Positions 27,467 through 36,525 of a stretch of 64,000 bases of DNA are shown piece by piece. A model generated the notes under the pieces. It worked only from the letters and a program-made list of their open reading frames with translations, had not been told where the DNA came from and made no database searches. Numbering within the stretch: the stretch's first letter is position 1; each line of letters begins with the position of its first letter. The position numbers were made by a program, and so were the translations under genes. Source of the stretch: Bacteroidota bacterium (lineage in GTDB: Bacteria; Bacteroidota; Bacteroidia; Chitinophagales; Saprospiraceae); NCBI GenBank assembly GCA_963169455.1, contig CAUJDW010000162.1, positions 20,357 to 84,356 on the forward strand, in the 5' to 3' direction.

Positions 27467-28717
27467 ATGGTAAACCTGGTGGATACCTTCTCGGAATTTA
27501 AAGCCGGGAAAAATATAGACCGCCCGACCATGGTGCGGGTGCTGGAGGATGTGTTCCGCACCCTCATCCGCAAGAAGTTCGGGTCAGATGAAAACTTCGA
27601 TGTGATCGTCAACACGACCAAGGGCGACCTCGAACTGTGGCGCGTGCGCGAGATTGTGCCCGACGGGGAAGTCACCGATGACCGCAGCCAGATTTCCATC
27701 TCCGAAGCCCTGGCCATCGATGAAGACTACGAGATCGGCGAGGAGTGCTACGAGCAGCTCCACCTGGAAGACTTCGGCCGCCGCGCCATCATGGCCGCCC
27801 GCCAGACGCTCATCTCCAGGATCATGGAGCTGGAAAAGGACGAGATCTACCGCCGCTACAACGAAAGGGTGGGCGACCTCATCGTGGGCGAGGTGCACCA
27901 GATACTCAAGCGCGAACTGCTCATCCTGGACGATGCCACGGGCAACGAACTGGTGCTGCCCCGCAACGAGATGATCAAGGGCGATTTCTTCCGCAAGGGC
28001 GATATGGTGCGCGGCGTCATCAAAAAGGTGGAAATGCGCAACAACACCCCGGCGGTCATCATGTCCCGCACCGACAGCCTCTTCCTGGAAAAACTCCTGG
28101 AACAGGAAGTCCCGGAAATCGAAGACGGGCTGATCACCGTCAAAAAGATCGTCCGCATCCCCGGCGACCGCGCCAAGGTGGCCGTGGAATCCTACGACGA
28201 CCGCATCGACCCGGTAGGCGCCTGCGTGGGCATGAAAGGCTCGCGCATCCACGGCATCGTCCGCGAACTGCGCAACGAGAACATCGACATCGTCAACTAT
28301 ACGAACAACCCCAGCCTGTTCATCCAGCGCGCCCTGACGCCGGCCAAGGTCACCTCCATCGAACTGCTGATGGAAGACCCCGAGCAACCCCGCGCCAATG
28401 TCTATCTGGAGCCCGAGCAGGTTTCCCTGGCCATCGGCAAAGGCGGCACCAATATCAAGCTGGCCAGCAAACTGACCGGCTTCGAGATCGACGTCTACCG
28501 CAACGCACAGGATGAGATCGAAATCGACGACGTCGACCTCGATGAATTCAAGGACGAGATCGATGAATGGGTCATCGACCAACTGAAATCCATCGGTTGC
28601 GATACCGCCCGCAGCGTGCTCAACCTCAGCAAGCCCGAACTGCTGCGCCGCACCGACCTGGAAGAAGAGACCGTAGACGAACTGCTCAATATCCTCGCAG
28701 CTGAGTTTGAAGACTGA
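27467..28717 (+). CDS. nusA: Transcription termination/antitermination factor NusA
   Basis: NusA N-domain, S1, KH domains (GACVGMKGSRIHGIVRELRNENIDIVNY; LAIGKGGTNIKLASKLTGFEIDV). Confidence 0.95.
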   Translation: MVNLVDTFSEFKAGKNIDRPTMVRVLEDVFRTLIRKKFGSDENFDVIVNTTKGDLELWRVREIVPDGEVTDDRSQISISEALAIDEDYEIGEECYEQLHLEDFGRRAIMAARQTLISRIMELEKDEIYRRYNERVGDLIVGEVHQILKRELLILDDATGNELVLPRNEMIKGDFFRKGDMVRGVIKKVEMRNNTPAVIMSRTDSLFLEKLLEQEVPEIEDGLITVKKIVRIPGDRAKVAVESYDDRIDPVGACVGMKGSRIHGIVRELRNENIDIVNYTNNPSLFIQRALTPAKVTSIELLMEDPEQPRANVYLEPEQVSLAIGKGGTNIKLASKLTGFEIDVYRNAQDEIEIDDVDLDEFKDEIDEWVIDQLKSIGCDTARSVLNLSKPELLRRTDLEEETVDELLNILAAEFED

Positions 28718-29051
28718 GGGGAAGCGGGCCCGGCTGTCCGGGGAACTCTTTTCGGCTGCCCGTTGTTCGTTTGGGTGTGAAAAAGGGCCAAAAAGCCCGT
28801 TTTTCTTATTTTGCAAAGCATAGTTGCTGAATAGACAGCAAGATAGCTTATCTTTGCAGTGTTGTTCCGGACGCTGGGGCCAGCATAAGACGGAACTTTT
28901 CTGAAAAATTTGAATCTCGGTGGGCAAAAGCTCTCTGCAATCGCCTTTTTATTTTATTCATCCACAAAAGATAATAGAATATGTAAGGACTATTTCGCTA
29001 AAAGAAGCTTTTGCCTGTCTGCAAGCGTTGCTTAAGTACTAAAACTTCATA

Positions 29052-31976
29052 ATGGAGAAACGTTTAGTTAAGATAGCAAAAGAGTTAAATGTGGGGACAA
29101 CCACTATTGTTGAGCACCTCCTCAAGAGTGGTTTCGAGATTGAGAACAAGCCGACCGCGAAAGTCACCGATGAAATGTACGCGGAGCTGCTCAAGGAGTT
29201 CCAGAAGTCCATTGCTATCAAAGAACAGGCCGACCAATTGATCATCGGCAGCCGCCCCGCCACTGTTGCAACTCCGGCAAAAAAGGAAAAGCAGGATATC
29301 TTTTCTTCCTCCCGCTCCGAGGAACTCGCCCGGCACAAGGTGGAGAAGCCCGCTCCGCGGCCGGAAAGCAAGGAAGCGGAACCGCACGGCAATGGCAAGG
29401 AAGCCGTCGAAGAAGAAAGCCACCGGCCTCAGCACCGGCTCAAAGTACTGGGTAAGATCGACCTGGAAAGCCGCCTGAAGCCGAAAAAAGACGGGCAACC
29501 TGCCGAAGTGGAAGCGCCTGCTCCCAAGCCGGAGCCCAAAGCGGAAGCACCCGCAGCCAAGCCGGAACCCAAAGCGGAAAAACCTGCGCAACCCGCCGGG
29601 GAAGCGAAGCCCGAGATGCCGCCTGCCAAAGAAACGGCTCCGGTAAAAGAAGAAGCGCCCGCCGAAGAAAAAATACCGGCGCCCGCCGCAGAGAAACCTA
29701 AAGAAGAACAACCTAAGGAGGATACCCTGGTCCGCGCCGAAGCCCCCGAACTCCGGGGCCTGAAAATCCTCGGCAAAATCGATACCGATAAGCTGGAGCG
29801 CCCAAAGCGCAAGAAGAAAAAGGAAAAGGACAAAAAAGAAGCCAAACCGGCTGCCGAAGAAAAGCCGAAAAAGCCGAAAGTAGCCGGCGAGGCGCCCCCG
29901 GCAAAGCCGGAAACCGATGAAGAGGGCTTGCGCAAAAAGCGCAAGCGCAAGCGCAAAAAGGTCGCCGCCACATCCGATGGAGCAGGCAGGGCAGGCGCAG
30001 CAGTTGGCAGAAACCGCAGCGCAGGCGGGGAAGATGCAGAAAAAGAGGTTTCCCAAAGAGAGATCGAAGAAAAGATCAGGGCCACCATGGCCCGCCTGTC
30101 GGGCGGCGGTAAAAAGAAACGCCAGAAAATGCGCCGCGACAACCGCGAACGCCTGCGCGAACGCCAGGAACTGCGCGAGCAGGAAATGCATTCCGACAAA
30201 ATACAGGTGACGGAATTCATCTCGGTGCAGGAACTGGCCAACCTGATGAGCGTTCCGGTTGCCGACGTCATCACCACCTGCCTCAACCTGGGCGTCATCG
30301 TCTCCATCAACCAGCGCCTCGATGCCGAAATCATCGAACTGCTGGTCGAAGAATTCGGCCACGAAGTGGAATTCATCAGCGTCGGCGAAGAAGCCGAAGA
30401 AGAGGAAGAAATCATCGACGCCCCGGAAGACCTCGAAGCCCGCGCGCCCATCGTCACCGTCATGGGCCACGTCGACCACGGTAAAACGTCTCTGCTGGAC
30501 TATATCCGCAAAGCCAACGTCGTATCCGGTGAGGCCGGGGGCATCACCCAGCACATCGGCGCCTACGAAGTGGTGATGGACAAGGCTAAGGATTACAAAA
30601 AGATCACCTTCCTCGACACCCCCGGCCACGAGGCCTTCACCGCTATGCGCGCCCGCGGCGCCAAGGTGACGGACATCGCCGTGATCATCGTCGCTGCCGA
30701 CGACAACATCATGCCGCAAACCAAAGAGGCCATCAGCCACGCGCAGGCCGCCGGCGTGCCCATCGTATTCGCCATCAACAAAATCGACAAACCGGGCGCG
30801 GCGCCCGAACGGATCAAACAGGAACTGGCCTCCATGAACTTCCTCGTCGAAGAATGGGGCGGCAAATACCAGTCGCAGGATATCTCCGCAAAAACGGGGG
30901 TGGGCATCGACGAACTGCTGGAAAAAATCCTGCTCGAAGCCGAAATCCTCGAACTGAAGGCCAACCCGAAACGCAACGCCCTGGGCACCGTCATCGAAGC
31001 CTCCCTCGACAAGGGCCGTGGTTATGTGGCCAAAATGCTGGTGCAAACCGGCACCCTGAAAATCGGCGACCCCGTAGTGGCCGGTGAACATTCTGGCAAG
31101 GTCAAGGCCATGTTCAACGAACGCGGCAAACGCGTCAAGGAGGCCGGGCCGTCCACGCCGGTGCTGGTGCTCGGCCTGAGCGGCGCTCCCCAGGCCGGCG
31201 AACGCTTCAAAGTAGAAGAAAACGAGCAGGACGCCCGCCAGATCGCCTCCAAACGCGCCCAGATACTGCGCGAACAGGCCAACCGCGCCACCAAGCGCAT
31301 CAGCCTCGACGAAATCGGGCGCCGCCTCGCGCTGGGCAACTTCCAGGAACTCAACCTCATCGTCAAGGGCGACGTGGACGGCTCCGTGGAGGCCCTGTCC
31401 GACTCCCTGATCAAACAATCGATCGAATCCGTACAGGTAAACGTCATCCATAAGGCTGTCGGCCAGATCATCGAATCCGACGTCCTGCTCGCCTCAGCTT
31501 CCGACGCCATCATCATCGGCTTCCAGGTGCGCCCCTCCCTCGCCGCCCGCAAACTGGCGGAGCGCGAAGGGGTGCAGATCAAAATGTATTCGATCATCTA
31601 CGAAGCGATCGAAGAAATCCGGGCCGCTATCGAAGGCATGCTCGAACCGACCAAAGAGGAGAAGATCGTCGGACAAATGGAAGTCCGCGAAGTGTACAAG
31701 ATCAGCAAAGTGGGCACCGTTGCCGGCTGCTACATGCAGGAAGGCAGGATTGCCCGCAACACCAATATCCGCCTGATCCGCGACGGCATCGTCATCTTCC
31801 CCACCCGCGAAGGGCAAATGGCGGAAATCGCCTCGCTCAAACGCTTCAAAGAGGATGTGCGCGAAGTGAAGGCCGGCCTGGAATGCGGCCTGTCCATCAA
31901 AAACTTCAACGACATCAAAGTCGGTGACGTGATCGAAGGCTACGAAATCATCGAGATAAAACGGAAACTCGATTAA
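29052..31976 (+). CDS. infB: Translation initiation factor IF-2
   Basis: [25 protein letters not shown]...[40 protein letters not shown]; low-complexity N-terminus. Confidence 0.97.
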   Translation: MEKRLVKIAKELNVGTTTIVEHLLKSGFEIENKPTAKVTDEMYAELLKEFQKSIAIKEQADQLIIGSRPATVATPAKKEKQDIFSSSRSEELARHKVEKPAPRPESKEAEPHGNGKEAVEEESHRPQHRLKVLGKIDLESRLKPKKDGQPAEVEAPAPKPEPKAEAPAAKPEPKAEKPAQPAGEAKPEMPPAKETAPVKEEAPAEEKIPAPAAEKPKEEQPKEDTLVRAEAPELRGLKILGKIDTDKLERPKRKKKKEKDKKEAKPAAEEKPKKPKVAGEAPPAKPETDEEGLRKKRKRKRKKVAATSDGAGRAGAAVGRNRSAGGEDAEKEVSQREIEEKIRATMARLSGGGKKKRQKMRRDNRERLRERQELREQEMHSDKIQVTEFISVQELANLMSVPVADVITTCLNLGVIVSINQRLDAEIIELLVEEFGHEVEFISVGEEAEEEEEIIDAPEDLEARAPIVTVMGHVDHGKTSLLDYIRKANVVSGEAGGITQHIGAYEVVMDKAKDYKKITFLDTPGHEAFTAMRARGAKVTDIAVIIVAADDNIMPQTKEAISHAQAAGVPIVFAINKIDKPGAAPERIKQELASMNFLVEEWGGKYQSQDISAKTGVGIDELLEKILLEAEILELKANPKRNALGTVIEASLDKGRGYVAKMLVQTGTLKIGDPVVAGEHSGKVKAMFNERGKRVKEAGPSTPVLVLGLSGAPQAGERFKVEENEQDARQIASKRAQILREQANRATKRISLDEIGRRLALGNFQELNLIVKGDVDGSVEALSDSLIKQSIESVQVNVIHKAVGQIIESDVLLASASDAIIIGFQVRPSLAARKLAEREGVQIKMYSIIYEAIEEIRAAIEGMLEPTKEEKIVGQMEVREVYKISKVGTVAGCYMQEGRIARNTNIRLIRDGIVIFPTREGQMAEIASLKRFKEDVREVKAGLECGLSIKNFNDIKVGDVIEGYEIIEIKRKLD

Positions 31977-32058
31977 ACGACGGGAAACAGGCCGGGGTGT
32001 CCCGGAAGATGAAGCCTGAAAACTATAGGCTTGCGAAGGAGCTTCGTTCTCCGCTGCG

Positions 32059-32508
32059 CTAGTTCCGCCCACCACGCCCTGCACGTGCACCGGACGGGCT
32101 GAGGATACGGCTCTGGGTGCGCAGCATCTGGCCGCTGCCTTGTCCTTTACCGGGTGCGTATCCTTTCTGCGAACCTTGCCCGTTTTTAAAACCTTGTCCC
32201 TGCCCCTGCCCTTCTGCTTTCCGGGTGGCGCCTTTCTTACCGTTGTAAGCCTTTTGGTTCTTTTTTATCTTGCGGCACTCATTTTTCGAGAGCTGGCCGT
32301 CGCCATTGCCGTCAAACCGGGCGAAGTTGCCGTTTCGGCATTCGCTTTGGGAGATTACCCCGCCACCATTCTGATCGCATTGGGCAAAGCGTGGGCCTTT
32401 GCCGGATTGCTGGCCATTCTGGGCATTTGCAGCGCCTGCCGAGAAAAAGAGCGCAAACCCCAGAACCAGTAAGAAGCCGTTCCATTTCATATTGATTGCC
32501 GATTTCAT
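32059..32508 (-). CDS. Secreted EF-hand domain protein with Gly/Gln-rich tail
   Basis: Signal peptide GFLLVLGFALFFSAGAANA; canonical EF loop FDGNGDGQLSKNE and a degenerate one CDQNGGGVISQSE; GQGQGQGFKNGQGSQKG tail. Confidence 0.8.
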   Translation of the reverse strand: MKSAINMKWNGFLLVLGFALFFSAGAANAQNGQQSGKGPRFAQCDQNGGGVISQSECRNGNFARFDGNGDGQLSKNECRKIKKNQKAYNGKKGATRKAEGQGQGQGFKNGQGSQKGYAPGKGQGSGQMLRTQSRILSPSGARAGRGGRN

Positions 32509-32540
32509 GATCCTGGTTTTTTAATAGTTTTGAATCTGTT

Positions 32541-32580
32541 GTCACCCCTTACTACGCAGGGCCGGAAATTTTCTTTCACC
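32541..32580 (-). promoter_or_regulatory. Candidate ECF-sigma promoter (minus strand): GGTGAAAGAAAATTTCCGGCCCTGCGTAGTAAGGGGTGAC
   Basis: Shares both boxes and identical N11 spacing with 32822-32861; about 40 bp upstream of EF-hand gene start. Confidence 0.65.
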
Positions 32581-32624
32581 CTGAAAAAAATGCTCATTTA
32601 AACCTCATACGCCGTCCTGGAAAT

Positions 32625-32674
32625 GTCACGGGGTGGCTGAACTATGACAAGATCAAAGCGAGCCACCCCGTGAC
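32625..32674. repeat. Hairpin repeat: GTCACGGGGTGGCT - 22 nt - AGCCACCCCGTGAC
   Basis: 14-bp perfect stem; same stem as in the 60-bp tandem array at 60722-61135. Confidence 0.9.
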
Positions 32675-32821
32675 TTCCTTTCAAGCCTGGCGAGAAAGCC
32701 AGTACACAATTAGAACTTCTGGGAAATCACCCTGGCTGGAACCTGAAAAGCACGATACCCTCAACACTCTGATAATCAACCCGTTGCTGCTTCGTCTTTT
32801 TTTAGTAAAAAAATCCGGGGA

Positions 32822-32861
32822 AGTGAAAGAAAAATCAAAGGGCCGCGTAGTAAGGGTGAAC
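32822..32861 (+). promoter_or_regulatory. Candidate ECF-sigma promoter (plus strand): AGTGAAAGAAAAATCAAAGGGCCGCGTAGTAAGGGTGAAC
   Basis: GTGAAAGAAAA-N11-GCGTAGTAAGGG, about 40 bp upstream of the DUF2202 start codon at 32893. Confidence 0.65.
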
Positions 32862-32892
32862 AGACAATCATTCTTCACTAAAAGTTATAGTC

Positions 32893-33918
32893 ATGAAAAG
32901 TCAAATGATAAGATGGTTCGGCAGCATCACTTTACTGGCCGTTTTCGCTCTTCTTTTTGCACAATGCGAAAAAGCGGAAAGCCAGGCTATGGATGATGGC
33001 CCCGGCGCGGCAGTGATTTCGGAACGCAGCCTTGCAGCCGGCCCGGTAGATATATGCAGTTGCCTGACGGCCAATTTCGGCATTCAGGAATTGTCAGATG
33101 CAGAAGAAGCCGCCCTTTTGTTCATGCGGGAAGAGGAGAAACTCGCCCGGGACGCCCATTCCGCTTTGTATGAGCAGTGGCAGTCGCCGGCCTTTGCCAA
33201 TATCGGGCGTTCCGAACAACGGCACATGGACGCCATGCTCTGCCTGATCAATAAATATGAACTGGATGACCCGGTGGGCGAAAATGGCAAAGGCGTATTC
33301 CAGAATGCTACTTTGCAGGAAATGTACAATACCCTGACGGCCCAGGGCGCTCAAAGCCTCAAGGACGCCCTCGCTGTAGGCGCCACCATAGAGGACGCTG
33401 ATATCTCTGGCCTGGAAGCGTACCTGGATGACCCCGCCATCGACAATGAAGATATCCAGGCTGCGTTCCGGGAACTGGCCAGGGGCTCCCGCAATCACCT
33501 GCGGGCCTTTTTCCGCCAGCTCGACAGGCTGGGCGAATCCTACGAACCGCAGTATCTCAGCCCGGAAGATTTCGAATACATCATCAGCACCGCACAGGAA
33601 AAAGGCAACGCCATCTGCGGAACCTGCCCCGGCGGCGGGCAGGGCAATGGGAACGGACAGGGCAATGGCACAGGCATCTGTGACGGCAGCGGCCCCCATG
33701 GCAACGGCGGGCAGGGTAATGGCCAGGGCGGCAATGGCAACTGTGATGGTACGGGCCCCCATGGTAATGGCAATAATGGAGGCAATGGTAATGGTAACGG
33801 TAATGGCAATAATGGAGGCAATGGAAATGGCAACAATAACGGCGGAGGCAACGGCAATGGAAATGGAGGCAATAACGGAGGCAATGGCAACGGCGGAGGC
33901 AACGGCAGAGGCAACTAG
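32893..33918 (+). CDS. DUF2202 (ferritin-like fold) lipoprotein with Gly/Asn-rich C-terminal tail
   Basis: Lipobox-like LLFAQCEKA; EEEKLARDAHSALYEQW...FANIGRSEQRHMDAMLCLINKYELDDPV DUF2202 signature; about 90-residue G/N repeats at C-terminus. Confidence 0.85.
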   Translation: MKSQMIRWFGSITLLAVFALLFAQCEKAESQAMDDGPGAAVISERSLAAGPVDICSCLTANFGIQELSDAEEAALLFMREEEKLARDAHSALYEQWQSPAFANIGRSEQRHMDAMLCLINKYELDDPVGENGKGVFQNATLQEMYNTLTAQGAQSLKDALAVGATIEDADISGLEAYLDDPAIDNEDIQAAFRELARGSRNHLRAFFRQLDRLGESYEPQYLSPEDFEYIISTAQEKGNAICGTCPGGGQGNGNGQGNGTGICDGSGPHGNGGQGNGQGGNGNCDGTGPHGNGNNGGNGNGNGNGNNGGNGNGNNNGGGNGNGNGGNNGGNGNGGGNGRGN

Positions 33919-33961
33919 TGCGGTTTTATAATTACTTTACCCCGTCCGATGCAGAAGAACC

Positions 33962-34543
33962 ATGCACTTCACCAAAGATTTATGCCGGCAATTGAGCGAC
34001 CTGGAGATCATCCGCAAGTCGCTGGAAGAGGTGGATTTCTTTTCGTGCCTCTACGAACGGTATGAAGCCAGCCTGCTGCGTTATGTGAAGCGCCTGGGTG
34101 TCACAGAGGAAGAAGCGCAGGATGTGCTGCAGGAAGCCTTCATCAATATCTGGAAAAACCTGCATGCCTTCGACCAAAGCCTCAAATTGTCGAGCTGGCT
34201 GTACCGCATCGTGCACAACCAGGCGATCTCCTGCCTGCGCAGGAAAAAATCATTTGGCAAGGATCAGAGAGCAGCATTCGACGAAGGCCTGCTGGTTCAT
34301 ATCTCCGACAGCGATCAGGATGAGGACAGCCCGGAGGCCCTGGAAGAAAAGGATCAACACGCCCGCGAGTTACTCGATCAGCTGCCGCTGCCCTACAAGG
34401 AAGTAATGGTGCTGAAGTTTCTGGAAGAGATGAGCTACGAAGAGATATCCGACGTCCTGAAAATCCCCGAAGGCACGGTGGCCGCCCGCATCAACCGCGC
34501 CAAAAAGGCCCTGCGGAAGCTTTCCCCCCGGCCTAATTTTTAA
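33962..34543 (+). CDS. RNA polymerase sigma-70 factor, ECF family
   Basis: YEASLLRYVKRLGVTEEEAQDVLQEAFINIWKNLHAFD...SSWLYRIVHNQAISCLRRKK...LPLPYKEVMVLKFLEEMSYEEISDVLKIPEGTVAARINRAKKALRK. Confidence 0.92.
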   Translation: MHFTKDLCRQLSDLEIIRKSLEEVDFFSCLYERYEASLLRYVKRLGVTEEEAQDVLQEAFINIWKNLHAFDQSLKLSSWLYRIVHNQAISCLRRKKSFGKDQRAAFDEGLLVHISDSDQDEDSPEALEEKDQHARELLDQLPLPYKEVMVLKFLEEMSYEEISDVLKIPEGTVAARINRAKKALRKLSPRPNF

Positions 34544-34556
34544 AACATCGGCAATT

Positions 34557-35276
34557 ATGAAACCTTCGGACAAACTGATACAAACGATCCGGGAGCAACA
34601 GATACAGCCTGTTCCCCGCTGGCGGTTCACCCTCAGGAACCTGTTGCTCTGGAGCGCCTTTGCGGCTGCCGCCCTGCTGGGCGCCCTGGCTTTTTCAGTG
34701 GTCCTTTTCGCCATTCAGCAAACGGACTTCCAGGTCATCAGCCACCTGTCGCACTCCCGCCTGGAGCTGTTCCTGGGCCTGCTGCCGTTTTTCTGGATCA
34801 TCCTGCTTATCGTCTTTCTCATCATTGCCATATACAGTATTCAGTATGCCCCCAAAGGATACAAACTCACCCTGGCCCGCCTGGTGGGCTACAGCGCAGC
34901 CCTGAGCATCCTGCTGGGCGCCCTTTTCTTCATCGGCGGCGGCGCTCAGCGCCTGGAACAGGCCTTCGCGGTCAATGTCGGCCTGTACGAAAGCATTCAG
35001 GAGAAAAAAGTCAAACTCTGGTCGATGCCGGAACAAGGTTATCTCTCCGGACAGATCGAGCAAACGAGCGCGGGGGCCTTCCAGTTGAAAGATTTTGAAG
35101 GGAAGGAGTGGACGGTCGGGCACGAAGGGGCCTTCATTCCCCCCGTGGTTTTGCTGGAAAGAGGGGAAAAGGTGAAACTGATCGGCAAAATGGACGGCCC
35201 GGGCCGCTTCACAGCTGCCGAAGTCCGCCCCTGGGGCGGCATGGAGCGCAACGGGCGGAGGGGGCGCGGGGAATAG
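34557..35276 (+). CDS. Hypothetical multi-TM membrane protein downstream of ECF sigma (possible anti-sigma/sensor)
   Basis: Short cytoplasmic N-term (MKPSDKLIQTIREQQIQPVPRWRFTLRN), predicted TM helices, extracytoplasmic beta-rich C-domain; ORF begins 13 nt after the sigma stop. Confidence 0.7.
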   Translation: MKPSDKLIQTIREQQIQPVPRWRFTLRNLLLWSAFAAAALLGALAFSVVLFAIQQTDFQVISHLSHSRLELFLGLLPFFWIILLIVFLIIAIYSIQYAPKGYKLTLARLVGYSAALSILLGALFFIGGGAQRLEQAFAVNVGLYESIQEKKVKLWSMPEQGYLSGQIEQTSAGAFQLKDFEGKEWTVGHEGAFIPPVVLLERGEKVKLIGKMDGPGRFTAAEVRPWGGMERNGRRGRGE

Positions 35277-35389
35277 GGTTTTATATGGTTTTATGGCTAT
35301 ATTGCTATATTGTTGGCCGGGGTGAGCCCACTTGAGGGGGTAACACCGCTGTAATTGTCATCCCAACTTTAAACCTTAAACCTGCAACC

Positions 35390-36454
35390 TTGAACAAGCT
35401 GTTGATTTATCCCGCTCTACTCCTGGCATCATTCGCCTTCGGCCAGACAACTGAGACTCCCACCATCATCCACGGCATATATGGCAGCCCCACCCCCTTC
35501 TGGGACAAAGGCTACCGCCTCGACGAACTGGGCGTCAACGCCATTTTCGTCCGCGGCAGTTCCATCAGCCAGCCGATGATCGACAGGGCGCGGGCCGAAG
35601 GGCTGAATGTATACGTCGAATTTCCCACCCTGAACGGTAAGGGCTACGTGGAGGGACACCCGGAAGCCTGGGCCATCAATGAAAAAGGAGCGAAAGTGGA
35701 AGCGGCGGGCTGGTTCATGGGCGTATGCCCTACCGAGCCGGGCTTCCGGTCGCACCGGCAGGAGCAGCTTCGGGAAATGCTGCGAAAGTACGCAGTGGAC
35801 GGCATCTGGCTGGACTATGTGCACTGGCATGCGCAGTTCGAAGAACCGGAACCCATACTGCCCGAAACCTGCTTCTGCGAGCACTGCCTGGCGGCTTTCC
35901 AGTCCGCCTCGGGCATTGAAATACCCACAGGCGCTACTTCAGAAAAAGCCGAATGGGTACTCAGCAAGCATGATTCCCTCTGGCGGGACTGGCGCTGCGC
36001 CGTGATCGCCGACTGGGCCAAGGATTTGAAAACGCTCCTGAAACAGGAGCGCCCGGATGCCTTGCTGGGCCTGTACCACTGCCCCTGGGCCGATGCCGAT
36101 TTCGAGGGCGCCCGCCGCCGCATTCTGGGGCTCGATTATGAGCTTCTGAAAGAGGTAGTTGATGTATTCTCGCCGATGGTGTACCACGAAAGGATGGGGC
36201 GCCCCGCCGGCTGGGTGGAAGAAAACATCCGGTGGTTCGGCGAAAAGCTGGAAGTGCATCCGGGGGATCAGCTAAAAATATGGCCCATCGTGCAGGCCTA
36301 CCGGGTGCTGCCCGAGGAATTCGGGCTGGTTTTGAAAGCCGGGCTTTCCGAAGCTTCCTCCGGTGTGATGATGTTCACCGGAGATGCAGTGGCGGAGGAT
36401 GAGGCGAAGGTTAAGGTGATGAAAAAGGTTTATGGTGCTTTGGATGGAAAGTGA
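35390..36454 (+). CDS. Secreted TIM-barrel (glycosidase-like, possibly family-10/DUF4434-like) protein
   Basis: Signal peptide; IIHGIYGSPTPFWDKGYRLDELGVNAIFV...YAVDGIWLDYVHWHAQFEEP...DVFSPMVYHERMGRPAGWV; TTG or internal start uncertain. Confidence 0.6.
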   Translation: MNKLLIYPALLLASFAFGQTTETPTIIHGIYGSPTPFWDKGYRLDELGVNAIFVRGSSISQPMIDRARAEGLNVYVEFPTLNGKGYVEGHPEAWAINEKGAKVEAAGWFMGVCPTEPGFRSHRQEQLREMLRKYAVDGIWLDYVHWHAQFEEPEPILPETCFCEHCLAAFQSASGIEIPTGATSEKAEWVLSKHDSLWRDWRCAVIADWAKDLKTLLKQERPDALLGLYHCPWADADFEGARRRILGLDYELLKEVVDVFSPMVYHERMGRPAGWVEENIRWFGEKLEVHPGDQLKIWPIVQAYRVLPEEFGLVLKAGLSEASSGVMMFTGDAVAEDEAKVKVMKKVYGALDGK

Positions 36455-36525
36455 TACGGCGCTTCATCGCAATCTGGAACCTGTTTCCCACCAGTAGTTG
36501 GCAAACCGCTGTTGCTTCATCAGGT

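Noticed and set aside
27584-28927. 447-aa minus-strand ORF antisense to nusA
   Set aside because: Antisense to the well-supported nusA gene; no domain.
29085-31451. 788-aa minus-strand ORF antisense to infB
   Set aside because: Composition artefact of GC-rich codon usage; infB on the plus strand is unambiguous.
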